DNA of 48,794 nt from positions 1 through 48,794 of the forward strand of contig CAXYYS010000014.1 in assembly GCA_964293585.1 (NCBI GenBank), in the 5' to 3' direction. The stretch is from JAKVKY01 sp964293585 (GTDB taxonomy: Bacteria; Bacillota; Negativicutes; Acidaminococcales; Acidaminococcaceae). The notes below the pieces were generated by a model. The model saw only the letters and a list, made by a program, of their open reading frames with translations. It was not told the origin of the DNA and made no database searches. Shown in pieces: positions 1 to 10,038 of the stretch (position 1 is the stretch's first letter; each line of letters opens with the position of its first letter). The translations under genes and the position numbers were made by a program.

Positions 1-87
1 GTGAACAAGGTAAATATTTCCATCCGCAGTCTGGTTTTAAGACAGTAGGAAAAAAAATTTTACAAAACTTAAATTAACCACCGGGGT

Positions 88-305
88 GAGAGGATAGATT
101 TTGGCACTTTTTTGGCTGGAAGCCGCTCCGGTACTGAGGTGGAGAAGATAACTCGGAAATCGGGGAAAAGTCCTTAGAAAAAAGGTACTCTATAATGTAA
201 AGACTTTTACCCGTTTTTGCAAACATCCTCTCCCAACCAGTCAGCGAGCGCTGCGGTGACCTTTTAACCCGTAAATCTGATCCTCTCCTTTGGTCGGGAG
301 GTTTT
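88..305. other. Gene-free region with long-range complementary and repeated segments; candidate structured RNA
   Basis: No convincing coding sequence is visible in bases 1-440. Bases 88-101 (GAGAGGATAGATTT) are complementary to 273-287 (AAATCTGATCCTCTC) apart from one bulged base, enclosing about 170 nt. Inside, 161-171 (CGGGGAAAAGT) can pair with the GACTTTTACCC around 202-212, GGCTGGAAGCC (114-124) is a small hairpin, and GTCA/TGAC arms flank 240-259. A motif GAC(C)TTTTA(A)CCCG...ATCCTCTCC occurs twice (202-233 and 258-288), so the 5' strand has two alternative partners. CCTCTC (282-287) can also pair with GGGAGG (296-301), which is followed by four T. Strand is unknown: it could be a plus-strand RNA ending at the 378-435 terminator, or a minus-strand leader for a gene beyond the left edge. 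I do not recognise it as 6S, RNase P, tmRNA, SRP, T-box or a familiar riboswitch. Confidence 0.3.
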
Positions 306-377
306 AAGCCTCGTGATAATTTTTAATTTTTATTTTAGCCAGATGATAAAACACGACCACAAATTTTTTTGGAGCAT

Positions 378-435
378 AAAAAAATCCGCTCCGCATTTTT
401 CCTTTAAGGAAATTCTGCGGGGCGGAACTTTTTTT
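378..435. terminator. Bidirectional intrinsic terminator
   Basis: An 11-bp stem is formed by TCCGCTCCGCA (385-395) and TGCGGGGCGGA (416-426), with a second palindromic hairpin (TTTCCTTTAAGGAAA region) in the loop. It is flanked by seven A on the left (378-384) and seven T on the right (429-435), so it can terminate in both directions. On the minus strand it lies just after the stop of the 442-831 gene. On the plus strand it would end any transcript coming from 1-377. Confidence 0.8.
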
Positions 436-441
436 GTCAGG

Positions 442-831
442 TTAGTTTTCGGGCGGAATCTTATCTGCCAGGGGATTAGTTGCTGCGGCTTCTTTCTGGC
501 CGAAGACGAAAGCCGGGGAGGGATAATAAAATTCGCAGTGTTCGAAGGCGATGGCTTCGGTGGCAAATCTTTTCAGGATGGCCAGGGAGGTGCGCTCTTC
601 AAAATCAATCAGGTTATCCTTATTGATATCGGCATCTTCCACGATGACCAGCAGATAGCCTTTGACTTCCGGCGCATCCGGAGGAACCTGGCTGCGGTCC
701 AGCGGCATGGCGGGCACGATGGTCAGCCGGCCGATCAGTCTGTTCAAACCATCGTATAACTTGGCCCGGTAAAAATTTTGAAACAAGGTCCGGGCAACCT
801 TTAAACTATAAACACCAACATCTTGTGTCAT
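442..831 (-). CDS. Hypothetical protein, 129 aa
   Basis: I do not recognise a family. The protein is soluble, without signal peptide or membrane segment. Its central part (about residues 60-85: EVKGYLLVIVEDADINKDN, then LIDFEERTS) is acidic and contains a DADINKDNLIDFEE stretch that resembles a single EF-hand-like or dockerin-like calcium loop; that is resemblance only. The C-terminus is Pro/Ala-rich. Start: ATG at 831 has AAGGA ten bases upstream; a GTG at 840 is in frame but too close to that site. A good promoter lies upstream, and a strong terminator follows the stop. It is divergent from the TAXI/TRAP operon and shares the intergenic palindrome, so the two may be co-regulated. Real gene likely; function unknown. 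Confidence 0.6.
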   Translation of the reverse strand: MTQDVGVYSLKVARTLFQNFYRAKLYDGLNRLIGRLTIVPAMPLDRSQVPPDAPEVKGYLLVIVEDADINKDNLIDFEERTSLAILKRFATEAIAFEHCEFYYPSPAFVFGQKEAAATNPLADKIPPEN

Positions 832-867
832 GGAGTACACATCCTTTACTAGAATATTTTCTTTTTT

Positions 868-896
868 ATCTTAGCACACTTTTCCAGAAAGCGCAA
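868..896 (-). promoter_or_regulatory. Promoter of the 442-831 hypothetical gene
   Basis: Read on the minus strand: TTGCGC (896-891), 17-bp spacer, TAAGAT (873-868) with TG one base upstream (extended -10). It lies about 40 bp upstream of the ATG at 831 and immediately downstream of the 914-947 palindrome. Confidence 0.5.
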
Positions 897-913
897 AATT
901 ATTAAAAAGTGTA

Positions 914-947
914 ATATTGTATACACTTTCAAAAGTGTATACAATAT
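914..947. promoter_or_regulatory. 34-nt perfect palindrome between divergent transcription units; probable operator
   Basis: Arms atattgtatacacttt (914-929) and its exact complement (932-947) are separated by CA. A third half-site AAAGTGTA lies just outside (906-913). The core TTGTATACA resembles operators of GntR-type regulators, which is a family-level comparison only. The palindrome contains TTGTAT (917-922) and TACAAT (940-945) exactly 17 bp apart on both strands, so the same element could serve as a -35/-10 pair in either direction. The stem is A/T-rich, which argues against a terminator although a short T run follows. Confidence 0.6.
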
Positions 948-958
948 ATTTTTCACAA

Positions 959-1071
959 TTCCCTCACAGGTAGCAGGAATTTAGAGGGAAGTGGCGAACA
1001 AAACAGTAACGATAAGTGATGGTCTAAGTGTTTGTCCAAAGGCTCGAGGGGAGCTGGTGAATCCCATCACT
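959..1071 (+). other. Hairpin-rich 5' leader of the TAXI gene
   Basis: About 145 nt separate the palindrome from the start at 1093. The leader holds a 7-bp hairpin TTCCCTC (959-965)/GAGGGAA (984-990) and an 8-bp hairpin AGTGATGG (1015-1022)/CCATCACT (1064-1071), with a small GCTC/GAGC hairpin inside the second. The second stem ends six bases before the ribosome binding site (1077-1082). It may affect translation; no known riboswitch consensus was recognised. Confidence 0.35.
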
Positions 1072-1092
1072 GTAAAAGGAGGATGTGTAGAG

Positions 1093-2070
1093 ATGAAAAA
1101 ATTATTGGCATTTCTGATGGCTATCCTGGTTTTCGGCACGATGCTGGCTGGTTGCGGCGGCGGTGGCGACAAGAAGGCTGCTGCTCCGGCTGCTGGTGAC
1201 AAGAAGTTTATCAACATTGCTACCGGCGGTACTGCTGGTACGTACTTCCCGCTGGGCGGCGCTCTGGCTGATATTCTGAACAAGAATGTTAAGGGAGCCA
1301 ATGCCTCCGCACAATCCACGGGTGCTTCCGTGGCCAACGTTAACCTGCTGAAAGAGGGCAAGGTAGACCTGGCATTTATTCAGAACGATATTGCTTACTA
1401 TGCTGCTAACGGCAGTGAAATGTTCAAAGACAAGAAAGTCGGCAACCTGAAAGGTATCTGCACCCTGTATCCGGAAACCATTCAGATTGTGGCTCTGCAA
1501 GATTCCGGTATTAAGTCGATTGCTGATTGCAAAGGCAAACGTGTAGCCGTTGGCGCTGCCGGCAGCGGCACTGAAGCTAACGCCCGTCAGATCCTGGAAG
1601 CTTATGGCATTACTTATAAAGACATTAAGGTTCAATACCTGTCCTTCGCCGAAGCAGCTAACGCCCTGAAAGATGGCAACGTTGATGTGGCCTTCGTAAC
1701 CGCTGGTCATCCGACCGCAGCTATTCAGGATATCGCTACTCAGCACAAGATCGTGTTACTGCCCGTTGATCCGGCTAAGGCTGATGCTTTGATCGCTAAG
1801 TATCCTTTCTATACCAAGCTGGTTATCAAGGCTAAGACTTATACCAATCAGGACGCCGATGTGAACGCCGTTGCCGTTCGTTGCATGATCGCCTGCACGG
1901 ACAAGATGGATGCTGACACTGGTTATGCAGTAGTAAAAGCCCTGTATGGCAACCTGGACCGTATGAAACAAGCTCACGCAGTAGCAGCTGGCATTGCTAA
2001 GAGCAATGGCCAGAGCGGTATGTCCATCGCTTTGAACGCTGGTGCTGACAAGTTCTTCAAAGAGAAATAA
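1093..2070 (+). CDS. TRAP transporter TAXI-family solute-binding lipoprotein
   Basis: Periplasmic/extracytoplasmic substrate receptor of a TRAP transporter. Residues 1-21 are a lipoprotein signal peptide with a clean MLAG|C lipobox (Cys21), followed by a Gly-rich linker. The mature part begins with the family pattern NIATGGTAGTYFPLGGALA and continues with KVDLAFIQNDIAYYA, GAAGSGTEANARQIL and NVDVAFVTAGHPTAAI, all typical of TAXI proteins. At 325 aa it has normal length. Start: ATG 1093 has AGGAGG at 1077-1082; an upstream in-frame GTG at 991 would add a non-signal extension and is rejected. It is the first gene of an operon with a DUF1850 protein and a fused TRAP permease. The substrate cannot be read from sequence; characterised TAXI systems often take C4-dicarboxylates or glutamate. 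Confidence 0.93.
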   Translation: MKKLLAFLMAILVFGTMLAGCGGGGDKKAAAPAAGDKKFINIATGGTAGTYFPLGGALADILNKNVKGANASAQSTGASVANVNLLKEGKVDLAFIQNDIAYYAANGSEMFKDKKVGNLKGICTLYPETIQIVALQDSGIKSIADCKGKRVAVGAAGSGTEANARQILEAYGITYKDIKVQYLSFAEAANALKDGNVDVAFVTAGHPTAAIQDIATQHKIVLLPVDPAKADALIAKYPFYTKLVIKAKTYTNQDADVNAVAVRCMIACTDKMDADTGYAVVKALYGNLDRMKQAHAVAAGIAKSNGQSGMSIALNAGADKFFKEK

Positions 2071-2090
2071 GCAGGAACAGTTTACCAGTG

Positions 2091-2627
2091 ATGTTTGTAC
2101 AAAGTGGCCGGACATCGAATTTTTTCGGCGTCCGGCCTATTTTTAAGAGAGTATTTATAGCGGCTCTTGTCCTTTTGGCGATTTTTTTGGTGTGGTATGC
2201 CCGGAATCTGGTCTTAGTCCTGGAACCTGAAGGTGGTTTAGAGATAAAAAGTATGGCTACCCGTCCAGGTGACGAATGGTATTTAACTTACACGCATTCC
2301 GTACAGCTGACACCCGTGTGGGAATATTTCCGGGTGAACGGCGCTAATGACCTGACCATGACTCATACTGTGTATTCATCTTTAGGAGTTGGCTTACCAT
2401 ACGCTCCTTCAGAAGGAAAATATCAGATGTCAAAAGAGGGGCGTTTTGATTTAGAAATGAACAGACCATTTTCGTCTGTAAAATTGAGGACTGCTGTCCA
2501 GGCTCAGCATAAACTTGTCCATCAGGGGCAGGTTTATGATTTATGTCGTTTATACGGGCAGGGGACTTTGGTGGAAGTCAAGGTTGAGCCCAGGTACCGG
2601 CTGTGGCTGGAGGAACTGGGTGCCTAA
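2091..2627 (+). CDS. DUF1850 domain-containing membrane-anchored protein
   Basis: Small protein (178 aa) with one N-terminal hydrophobic segment (about residues 18-40) and an extracytoplasmic part that matches my recollection of the DUF1850 family: WYLTYTHSVQLTPVWEYF, then YSSLGVGLPYAPSEG. DUF1850 genes are commonly found between or beside TAXI and 4TM/12TM TRAP genes, exactly as here, but the biochemical role is unknown; an accessory role in the transporter is inferred from context. Start: ATG 2091 directly follows an in-frame GTG (2088). The ribosome binding site is weak, suggesting coupling to the TAXI gene 20 bp upstream. The stop at 2627 is 14 bp before the permease start. Confidence 0.8.
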   Translation: MFVQSGRTSNFFGVRPIFKRVFIAALVLLAIFLVWYARNLVLVLEPEGGLEIKSMATRPGDEWYLTYTHSVQLTPVWEYFRVNGANDLTMTHTVYSSLGVGLPYAPSEGKYQMSKEGRFDLEMNRPFSSVKLRTAVQAQHKLVHQGQVYDLCRLYGQGTLVEVKVEPRYRLWLEELGA

Positions 2628-2641
2628 AGGGGGTTACCGCT

Positions 2642-4624
2642 ATGGCGGAAAGTGAAGAGAAGAAGGTAGTGGCGCAGGCTGAACCGGAAGTAGAAGAAAA
2701 GGTCATGTCTGCGGACGAAGTGCTGAAAAAGTACGACAAAGAATCAGATAAACGTACTATGAGCGGCACCTGGAATCATATTATTAATGTTATTTGTATC
2801 GCTTTTGCAATCTTTCAGTTGTATACGGCCATCTTTGGCGTGCTGGATGCCGCTTTGCAGCGGGCCATCCATCTGGCCTTCGGCCTGTCTTTGATTTATC
2901 TGCTGTATCCGGCCCGCACTAAATGGTCCCGGACCAGCATGCATCCTTTGGATTTAGCGTTTGCCATCGTCAGTGCCGCCTGCTGTATGTACATCGTGGT
3001 GGAATATGATCAGCTGGTACTTCGTGCCGGACTGAACACGGACATCGATATGTACATTGCCCTGGTGGGAACCATCCTGGTCATCGAGGCTGCCCGCCGT
3101 ACGGTAGGCTGGCCTATGGTGCTGGTTGCCCTGGCCTTTATCCTGTACGCCCTTTTCGGACCGTACATGCCGGGACTTTTGGCGCATCGCGGTGTGGGCT
3201 TTGGCGAGCTGGTGGGCCATCTGTACTATACGACAGAAGGTATTTTCGGTACGCCGCTGGGCGTCTCGTCCACCTTTATTTACTTGTTCATCCTGTTTGG
3301 CGCTTATCTGGAATCTACCGGCCTGGGCAAATTCTTTATTGATTTGGCCAATGCCGTAGCCGGTTGGGCCAGCGGCGGTCCGGCCAAAGTTGCCGTCCTG
3401 TCTTCCGGCCTGATGGGCACCGTCTCCGGTTCTTCCGTAGCCAACGTGGTTGGTACCGGTTCCTTCACCATTCCCATGATGAAGAAATTAGGTTACCGTA
3501 AAGATTTCGCCGGCGCCGTAGAAGCAGCAGCTTCCACCGGCGGCCAGCTGATGCCTCCTGTCATGGGCGCCGCCGCTTTCCTGATGGCGGAGTTCATCGG
3601 CATTCCTTACATTCAGGTAGTAAAAGCCGCCGTCATCCCGGCTATCCTCTATTATACCGGTGTGTGGCTGGGCGTGCATTACGAAGCGCAAAAGTACGGC
3701 CTGAAGGGTTTGCCCCGGGAGCAACTGCCTAAGTTCAAGGCTTTGTTCGTAGAAAAATTCCATCTGGCGATCCCGCTGATCGTCATCGTTTATCTGCTGG
3801 TTACCGGTTATACTCCCATGCGTGCAGCCCTGTGGGCCATTTTCCTGACCCTGGTGTGCTGCTGCCTGAGAAAATCCACCCGTATTAAACCGATGGATGT
3901 GGTAGATGGTTTGATCAACGGTTCCAAAGGTGTGCTGGGCGTGCTCATCGCTTGCGCCACCGCCGGTATCATCATCGGCGTGGTTACCAAGACCGGCGTA
4001 GGCTTAAAGTTAGGCACGGCGCTGCTGGATTTAGCCGGCGGCAACCTGATTTTTACCATGTTCTTCACCATGATTACCTCGTTAATCCTGGGCATGGGCG
4101 TTCCTACCACCGCTAACTACGTTATTACTTCTACCATTGCAGCTCCGGCGCTGCTGCAACTGCAGGTGCCGGTACTGGCGGCCCATATGTTCGCCTTCTA
4201 CTTTGGTATCGTGGCGGACGTAACGCCTCCGGTAGCTCTGGCTGCTTATGCAGGCGCCGGTATTTCCGGCGGCAACCCCATGAAGACGGGCGTCAATGCG
4301 GCCAAACTGGCTATTGCCGGTTTCATCGTACCGTACATTTTCGTTATGTCTCCGGAACTGCTGATGGTTAACGCCACCGCAGGCAAGGTCCTGATGAGTA
4401 TGGCTACGGCCATCATCGGCATGTGGGGTGTGTCGGTCAGCATGATCGGTTACTGCTCCAACCTGTTGAATCCTATCCAGAGAATATGTTTCTTTATCGG
4501 CGGCTTGCTGCTGATTGATCCCGGCACCATGACCGATATTATCGGTATCGTGGTCCTGGTAGTGTGCTACCTGTGGCAGCGCCACAATAAGAAAGGCCAT
4601 CTGGAAAGCCACGAAGAAAATTAA
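2642..4624 (+). CDS. TRAP transporter fused permease (4TM + 12TM)
   Basis: Integral membrane subunit of the TRAP-TAXI system, in which the small (DctQ-like) and large (DctM-like) subunits are one polypeptide of 660 aa, the usual TAXI arrangement. A charged cytoplasmic N-terminus (about 45 residues, rich in Glu/Lys) precedes many hydrophobic segments. Diagnostic DctM-type stretches are visible: GLMGTVSGSSVANVVGTG, TGGQLMPPVMGAAAFLMAE, MGVPTTANYVITS and PPVALAAYAGAGI. Transport is expected to be driven by an ion gradient (Na+ in characterised members), with the TAXI lipoprotein delivering the substrate. Start: ATG 2642 follows AAAGGGGG at 2627-2634. A terminator follows the stop. Confidence 0.93.
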   Translation: MAESEEKKVVAQAEPEVEEKVMSADEVLKKYDKESDKRTMSGTWNHIINVICIAFAIFQLYTAIFGVLDAALQRAIHLAFGLSLIYLLYPARTKWSRTSMHPLDLAFAIVSAACCMYIVVEYDQLVLRAGLNTDIDMYIALVGTILVIEAARRTVGWPMVLVALAFILYALFGPYMPGLLAHRGVGFGELVGHLYYTTEGIFGTPLGVSSTFIYLFILFGAYLESTGLGKFFIDLANAVAGWASGGPAKVAVLSSGLMGTVSGSSVANVVGTGSFTIPMMKKLGYRKDFAGAVEAAASTGGQLMPPVMGAAAFLMAEFIGIPYIQVVKAAVIPAILYYTGVWLGVHYEAQKYGLKGLPREQLPKFKALFVEKFHLAIPLIVIVYLLVTGYTPMRAALWAIFLTLVCCCLRKSTRIKPMDVVDGLINGSKGVLGVLIACATAGIIIGVVTKTGVGLKLGTALLDLAGGNLIFTMFFTMITSLILGMGVPTTANYVITSTIAAPALLQLQVPVLAAHMFAFYFGIVADVTPPVALAAYAGAGISGGNPMKTGVNAAKLAIAGFIVPYIFVMSPELLMVNATAGKVLMSMATAIIGMWGVSVSMIGYCSNLLNPIQRICFFIGGLLLIDPGTMTDIIGIVVLVVCYLWQRHNKKGHLESHEEN

Positions 4625-4670
4625 CAACTGGCGGTAACAGGCGGTTTAAAATTTTAATTTTACGTTTACG

Positions 4671-4703
4671 AAGCGCTTCTCCTGAGTGAGAAGCGCTTTT
4701 TTT
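4671..4703 (+). terminator. Terminator of the TRAP-TAXI operon
   Basis: Stem AAGCGCTTCTC (4671-4681) and GAGAAGCGCTT (4688-4698), 11 perfect pairs with a 6-nt loop, running into seven T (4697-4703). Confidence 0.9.
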
Positions 4704-4745
4704 ACGTATAAATAGGAAAAAGTTTGTGAATTTAATAGTAAACAA

Positions 4746-4774
4746 TTGTTTTTCCTGCGGAAGTATTGTATAAT
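4746..4774 (+). promoter_or_regulatory. Promoter of rnj and the downstream run
   Basis: TTGTTT (4746-4751), 17-bp spacer, TATAAT (4769-4774). It sits between the TRAP terminator and the RNase J start, leaving a leader of roughly 80 nt. The rest of 4625-4860 is A/T-rich with no other feature recognised. Confidence 0.65.
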
Positions 4775-4860
4775 TACAGCAGAGTTAAAGTGCGGCTAAT
4801 AAAGAAATTACTTATTTATTAAATGTGCGGAAATTAAAAAAAATTGGAGGTGTATTTTTT

Positions 4861-6528
4861 TTGGAAAAAAATACAAAAAAATTATTGGTTATTCCTTTGG
4901 GAGGTTTGGGTGAAATCGGCAAGAACATGACGGTTTTCCGTTATGGCGATGATATCATCCTGGTGGATGCCGGCCTGAAATTCCCTGAGGATGACATGTT
5001 GGGTATAGATTTGGTGATACCTGATATTACTTATTTGGTGGAGAACAGGGATAAGATTAAGGGTATCTTTTTAACTCATGGTCATGAAGACCATATCGGC
5101 GCTTTGCCCTATGTCCTGCGCGAGATTAACGTACCGGTGTACGGTACAGCTTTAACTCTGGGAATCTTGCAGGGAAAATTAGAGGAAGCCCATGTGAGCG
5201 GCAACAATTTACATGTGATCAAGCCCGGCGACCGGATCAGGGCCGGCGTGTTCAAACTGGAATTCATGCGGGTTAACCACAGCATTCCGGATTCTATCGC
5301 TATCGCTATCCATACGCCGGTAGGCCTGGTAATCCATACAGGCGACTTTAAGATTGACCAGACGCCGGTAGACGGCCAGGTTACCGATTTCGGCCGCTTT
5401 GCCGAATACGGCAACCAGGGTGTGCTGCTCTTATTAGCAGACAGCACCAACGCTGAGCGTCCCGGTTTTACCCCCAGCGAAAAGATGGTGGGCAAGACTT
5501 TTGACGAAGAATTTGGCAGCGCCAAGAACAGAATCATCGTGGCTACTTTCTCGTCTAACGTGCACCGCATCCAGCAGATCGTGGAGTCGGCGGCTAAATA
5601 CAAACGCAAGGTGGCAGTTATCGGCCGCAGCATGGTGAACGTAGTTGGTATTGCCATGAAGCTGGGTTATCTCAAAGTTCCTGATGGACTTTTGATTGAT
5701 ATCGATGATGCGCATAACTATCCGAACAGCAAACTGGTACTGGTTTGCACCGGCAGCCAGGGCGAGCCCATGAGCGCGCTGACCCGTATGGCTATGAGCG
5801 ACCATCGCAAGGTCATCATCGTGCCGGGCGATACCATCATCATTTCGGCTTCGCCGATTCCCGGCAACGAAAAGATGGTGTCCCGTTCCATTGATGCATT
5901 GCTGCAGCTGGGCGCGGACGTAATTTATGAAAAGGCCAACGGCGTCCATGTGTCCGGTCACGGCAGCCAGGAAGAGTTAAAGCTGATGCACAACCTGGTG
6001 CGTCCTAAGTTCTTTATCCCTGTCCATGGCGAGTACCGGCATCTGGTAAAGCATGCCAAGCTGGCGGAAAGCCTGGGCATGTCCAAGGATAATATTTTAA
6101 TCGCCGAAAACGGCGCTGTGATTGAGGTTACGCCGGACAAGATCGCTTTGAACGGTCATGTGCAGGCGGGCAAGGTACTGATTGACGGCCTGGGTGTGGG
6201 CGATGTAGGTAACATCGTACTCCGGGACCGCAAGCAGCTGTCCCAGGATGGCGTCATCATCGTGGTTATGGCCATGGATAAATCCAGCGGCCGGATTGAA
6301 TCCGGTCCGGATCTGGTGTCCCGCGGCTTCGTGTATGTACGGGAATCGGAAGATCTGATGGACGAGGCCCGGGCCAGGATTGTGAATGTCCTGGATAAAT
6401 GCGAGGACGAGAATGTGAAGGAATGGTCCACCATCAAGGGCAATGTGCGGGACGCCCTGGGCAAGTTCTTGTTTGAAAAAACCCGCAGGAGACCGATGAT
6501 CCTGCCGATTATCATGGAAATTAACTGA
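4861..6528 (+). CDS. rnj: Ribonuclease J
   Basis: Metallo-beta-lactamase/beta-CASP ribonuclease with endonuclease and 5'-3' exonuclease activity in RNA processing and decay, the central RNase of Firmicutes. The start of the protein, LLVIPLGGLGEIGKNMTVF, and the zinc motif HGHEDH (residues 73-78) are diagnostic. Further motifs include LVIHTGDFKIDQTP, LLLADSTNAERPG and the beta-CASP HVSGHGSQEELKLM followed by KFFIPVHGEYRHL. Length 555 aa is normal. Start: TTG 4861, ten bases after GGAGG (4846-4850); starting here gives the family-typical N-terminus. J1 and J2 paralogues cannot be told apart from this sequence alone. ftsK follows 10 bp downstream. Confidence 0.95.
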   Translation: MEKNTKKLLVIPLGGLGEIGKNMTVFRYGDDIILVDAGLKFPEDDMLGIDLVIPDITYLVENRDKIKGIFLTHGHEDHIGALPYVLREINVPVYGTALTLGILQGKLEEAHVSGNNLHVIKPGDRIRAGVFKLEFMRVNHSIPDSIAIAIHTPVGLVIHTGDFKIDQTPVDGQVTDFGRFAEYGNQGVLLLLADSTNAERPGFTPSEKMVGKTFDEEFGSAKNRIIVATFSSNVHRIQQIVESAAKYKRKVAVIGRSMVNVVGIAMKLGYLKVPDGLLIDIDDAHNYPNSKLVLVCTGSQGEPMSALTRMAMSDHRKVIIVPGDTIIISASPIPGNEKMVSRSIDALLQLGADVIYEKANGVHVSGHGSQEELKLMHNLVRPKFFIPVHGEYRHLVKHAKLAESLGMSKDNILIAENGAVIEVTPDKIALNGHVQAGKVLIDGLGVGDVGNIVLRDRKQLSQDGVIIVVMAMDKSSGRIESGPDLVSRGFVYVRESEDLMDEARARIVNVLDKCEDENVKEWSTIKGNVRDALGKFLFEKTRRRPMILPIIMEIN

Positions 6529-6538
6529 GGTGTTGTAA

Positions 6539-9094
<2,556 letters not shown>

Positions 9095-9113
9095 ATCTTG
9101 GAGCGTGGCAGTC

Positions 9114-10010
9114 GTGGAAAAAGAGCAACAACAACCGGCAACGGTACCGGAAAATTTAATCGGTAAAACTTTACGGGAGGCAAGGGAAGCCAAAGGCTTA
9201 ACCCTGGCCCAGGTCTCAGACACTACCCGCATCAGCAAAGCGTATTTGCAGGCGGTGGAAGAAGATGCCTATCAGAAGATTCCCGGGGAGGTTTTTGTGA
9301 AAGGCGTGCTGAGAGGCTACGGGAACTTTTTAGGCCTGGACGGCGCCAAGCTGGTAGAACAGTACAAGATCCTGGCCCAGGGCATGCGTCCCGAGGAAGC
9401 CGCTTCGTTTAAGATCAGGGAAGCTACCAACGTGAAGATTACGCCCACTTTTAAACCCAATGAGGATACGCCCCAGAGCAGCAAGAACTCGCTCCTGACG
9501 GGCCTGGTGGTTTTGGTGGTGCTTTTGCTGGCGGTGTGTGCTTATTATTTCATGATCGTGGCAAAACCGGCCGGCAGTGTAACGGCGCCGGCAACCAGTG
9601 CTGCTCCGGCGGCTGCGGCACAAACCGCGCCCGCACCGCAGGCTCCGGCTCCCAAGACGGCGGACCCGGCTAAACCGGCAGCGGCTACAGCACCGGTTAA
9701 TCCCGGCCAGCCTGCTGTTCCCGGTACGGCCCAGCCCAATCCGGCAGCTGCCAACCCGACTCCGGGCACGGTAGCTGTCAACGTGGAGTGCAAAGGCATC
9801 TGCTGGCTGCAGGTGTTTGACGGGGACAAGAAAATTTTTGAAGGAACGTTGGGTAAAGGGCAAACGAACACCTTTACCAGCAAGGATAAATTACGTATCG
9901 TGTATGGCAACATCAAGGATGTGGCCATCACCGTGAACGGCCAGGCCGAAGTACCGCTGAAAACCAATGAGGTGGTAACCAGGACCTACGCGGCCACCAT
10001 TAAGCAGTAA
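9114..10010 (+). CDS. RodZ-like helix-turn-helix membrane protein
   Basis: N-terminal cytoplasmic helix-turn-helix of the RodZ/HTH_25 type (TLREAREAKGLTLAQVSDTT, then RISKAYLQAVEEDAYQKIPG, residues about 17-60), a single membrane span (about 127-149), a long Ala/Pro linker (about 155-220), and an extracytoplasmic C-terminal domain of the DUF4115 type (VNVECKGICWLQVFDGDKKI onwards). In RodZ proteins the HTH binds MreB and links the cytoskeleton to wall synthesis. Start: GTG 9114 lies ten bases from TTGGAG; a GTG at 9105 is only one base from it and is less likely. It sits 19 bp after ftsK, a common neighbourhood in Firmicutes. Called RodZ-like because no MreB gene is in view. Confidence 0.82.
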   Translation: MEKEQQQPATVPENLIGKTLREAREAKGLTLAQVSDTTRISKAYLQAVEEDAYQKIPGEVFVKGVLRGYGNFLGLDGAKLVEQYKILAQGMRPEEAASFKIREATNVKITPTFKPNEDTPQSSKNSLLTGLVVLVVLLLAVCAYYFMIVAKPAGSVTAPATSAAPAAAAQTAPAPQAPAPKTADPAKPAAATAPVNPGQPAVPGTAQPNPAAANPTPGTVAVNVECKGICWLQVFDGDKKIFEGTLGKGQTNTFTSKDKLRIVYGNIKDVAITVNGQAEVPLKTNEVVTRTYAATIKQ

Positions 10011-10038
10011 CGCAAGAGGAAAGGTTTTAAATAATTTT

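Noticed and set aside
1..48. Short in-frame stretch from base 1 to a TAG, possibly the tail of a gene to the left
   Set aside because: Sixteen codons without recognisable sequence cannot be supported as coding.
191..196. TATAAT on the plus strand inside the structured region
   Set aside because: No acceptable -35 at 16-18 bp and no downstream plus-strand gene; it is more likely part of the loop of an internal hairpin.
313..759. Plus-strand open frame of about 148 codons opposite the 442-831 gene
   Set aside because: It has no ribosome binding site, is not protein-like at its start, runs through the bidirectional terminator and is antisense to a gene with a good promoter, start and terminator.
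914..952. Palindrome as an intrinsic terminator
   Set aside because: The stem is almost all A/T, it lies between divergent promoters rather than after a gene, and it contains promoter-like hexamers.
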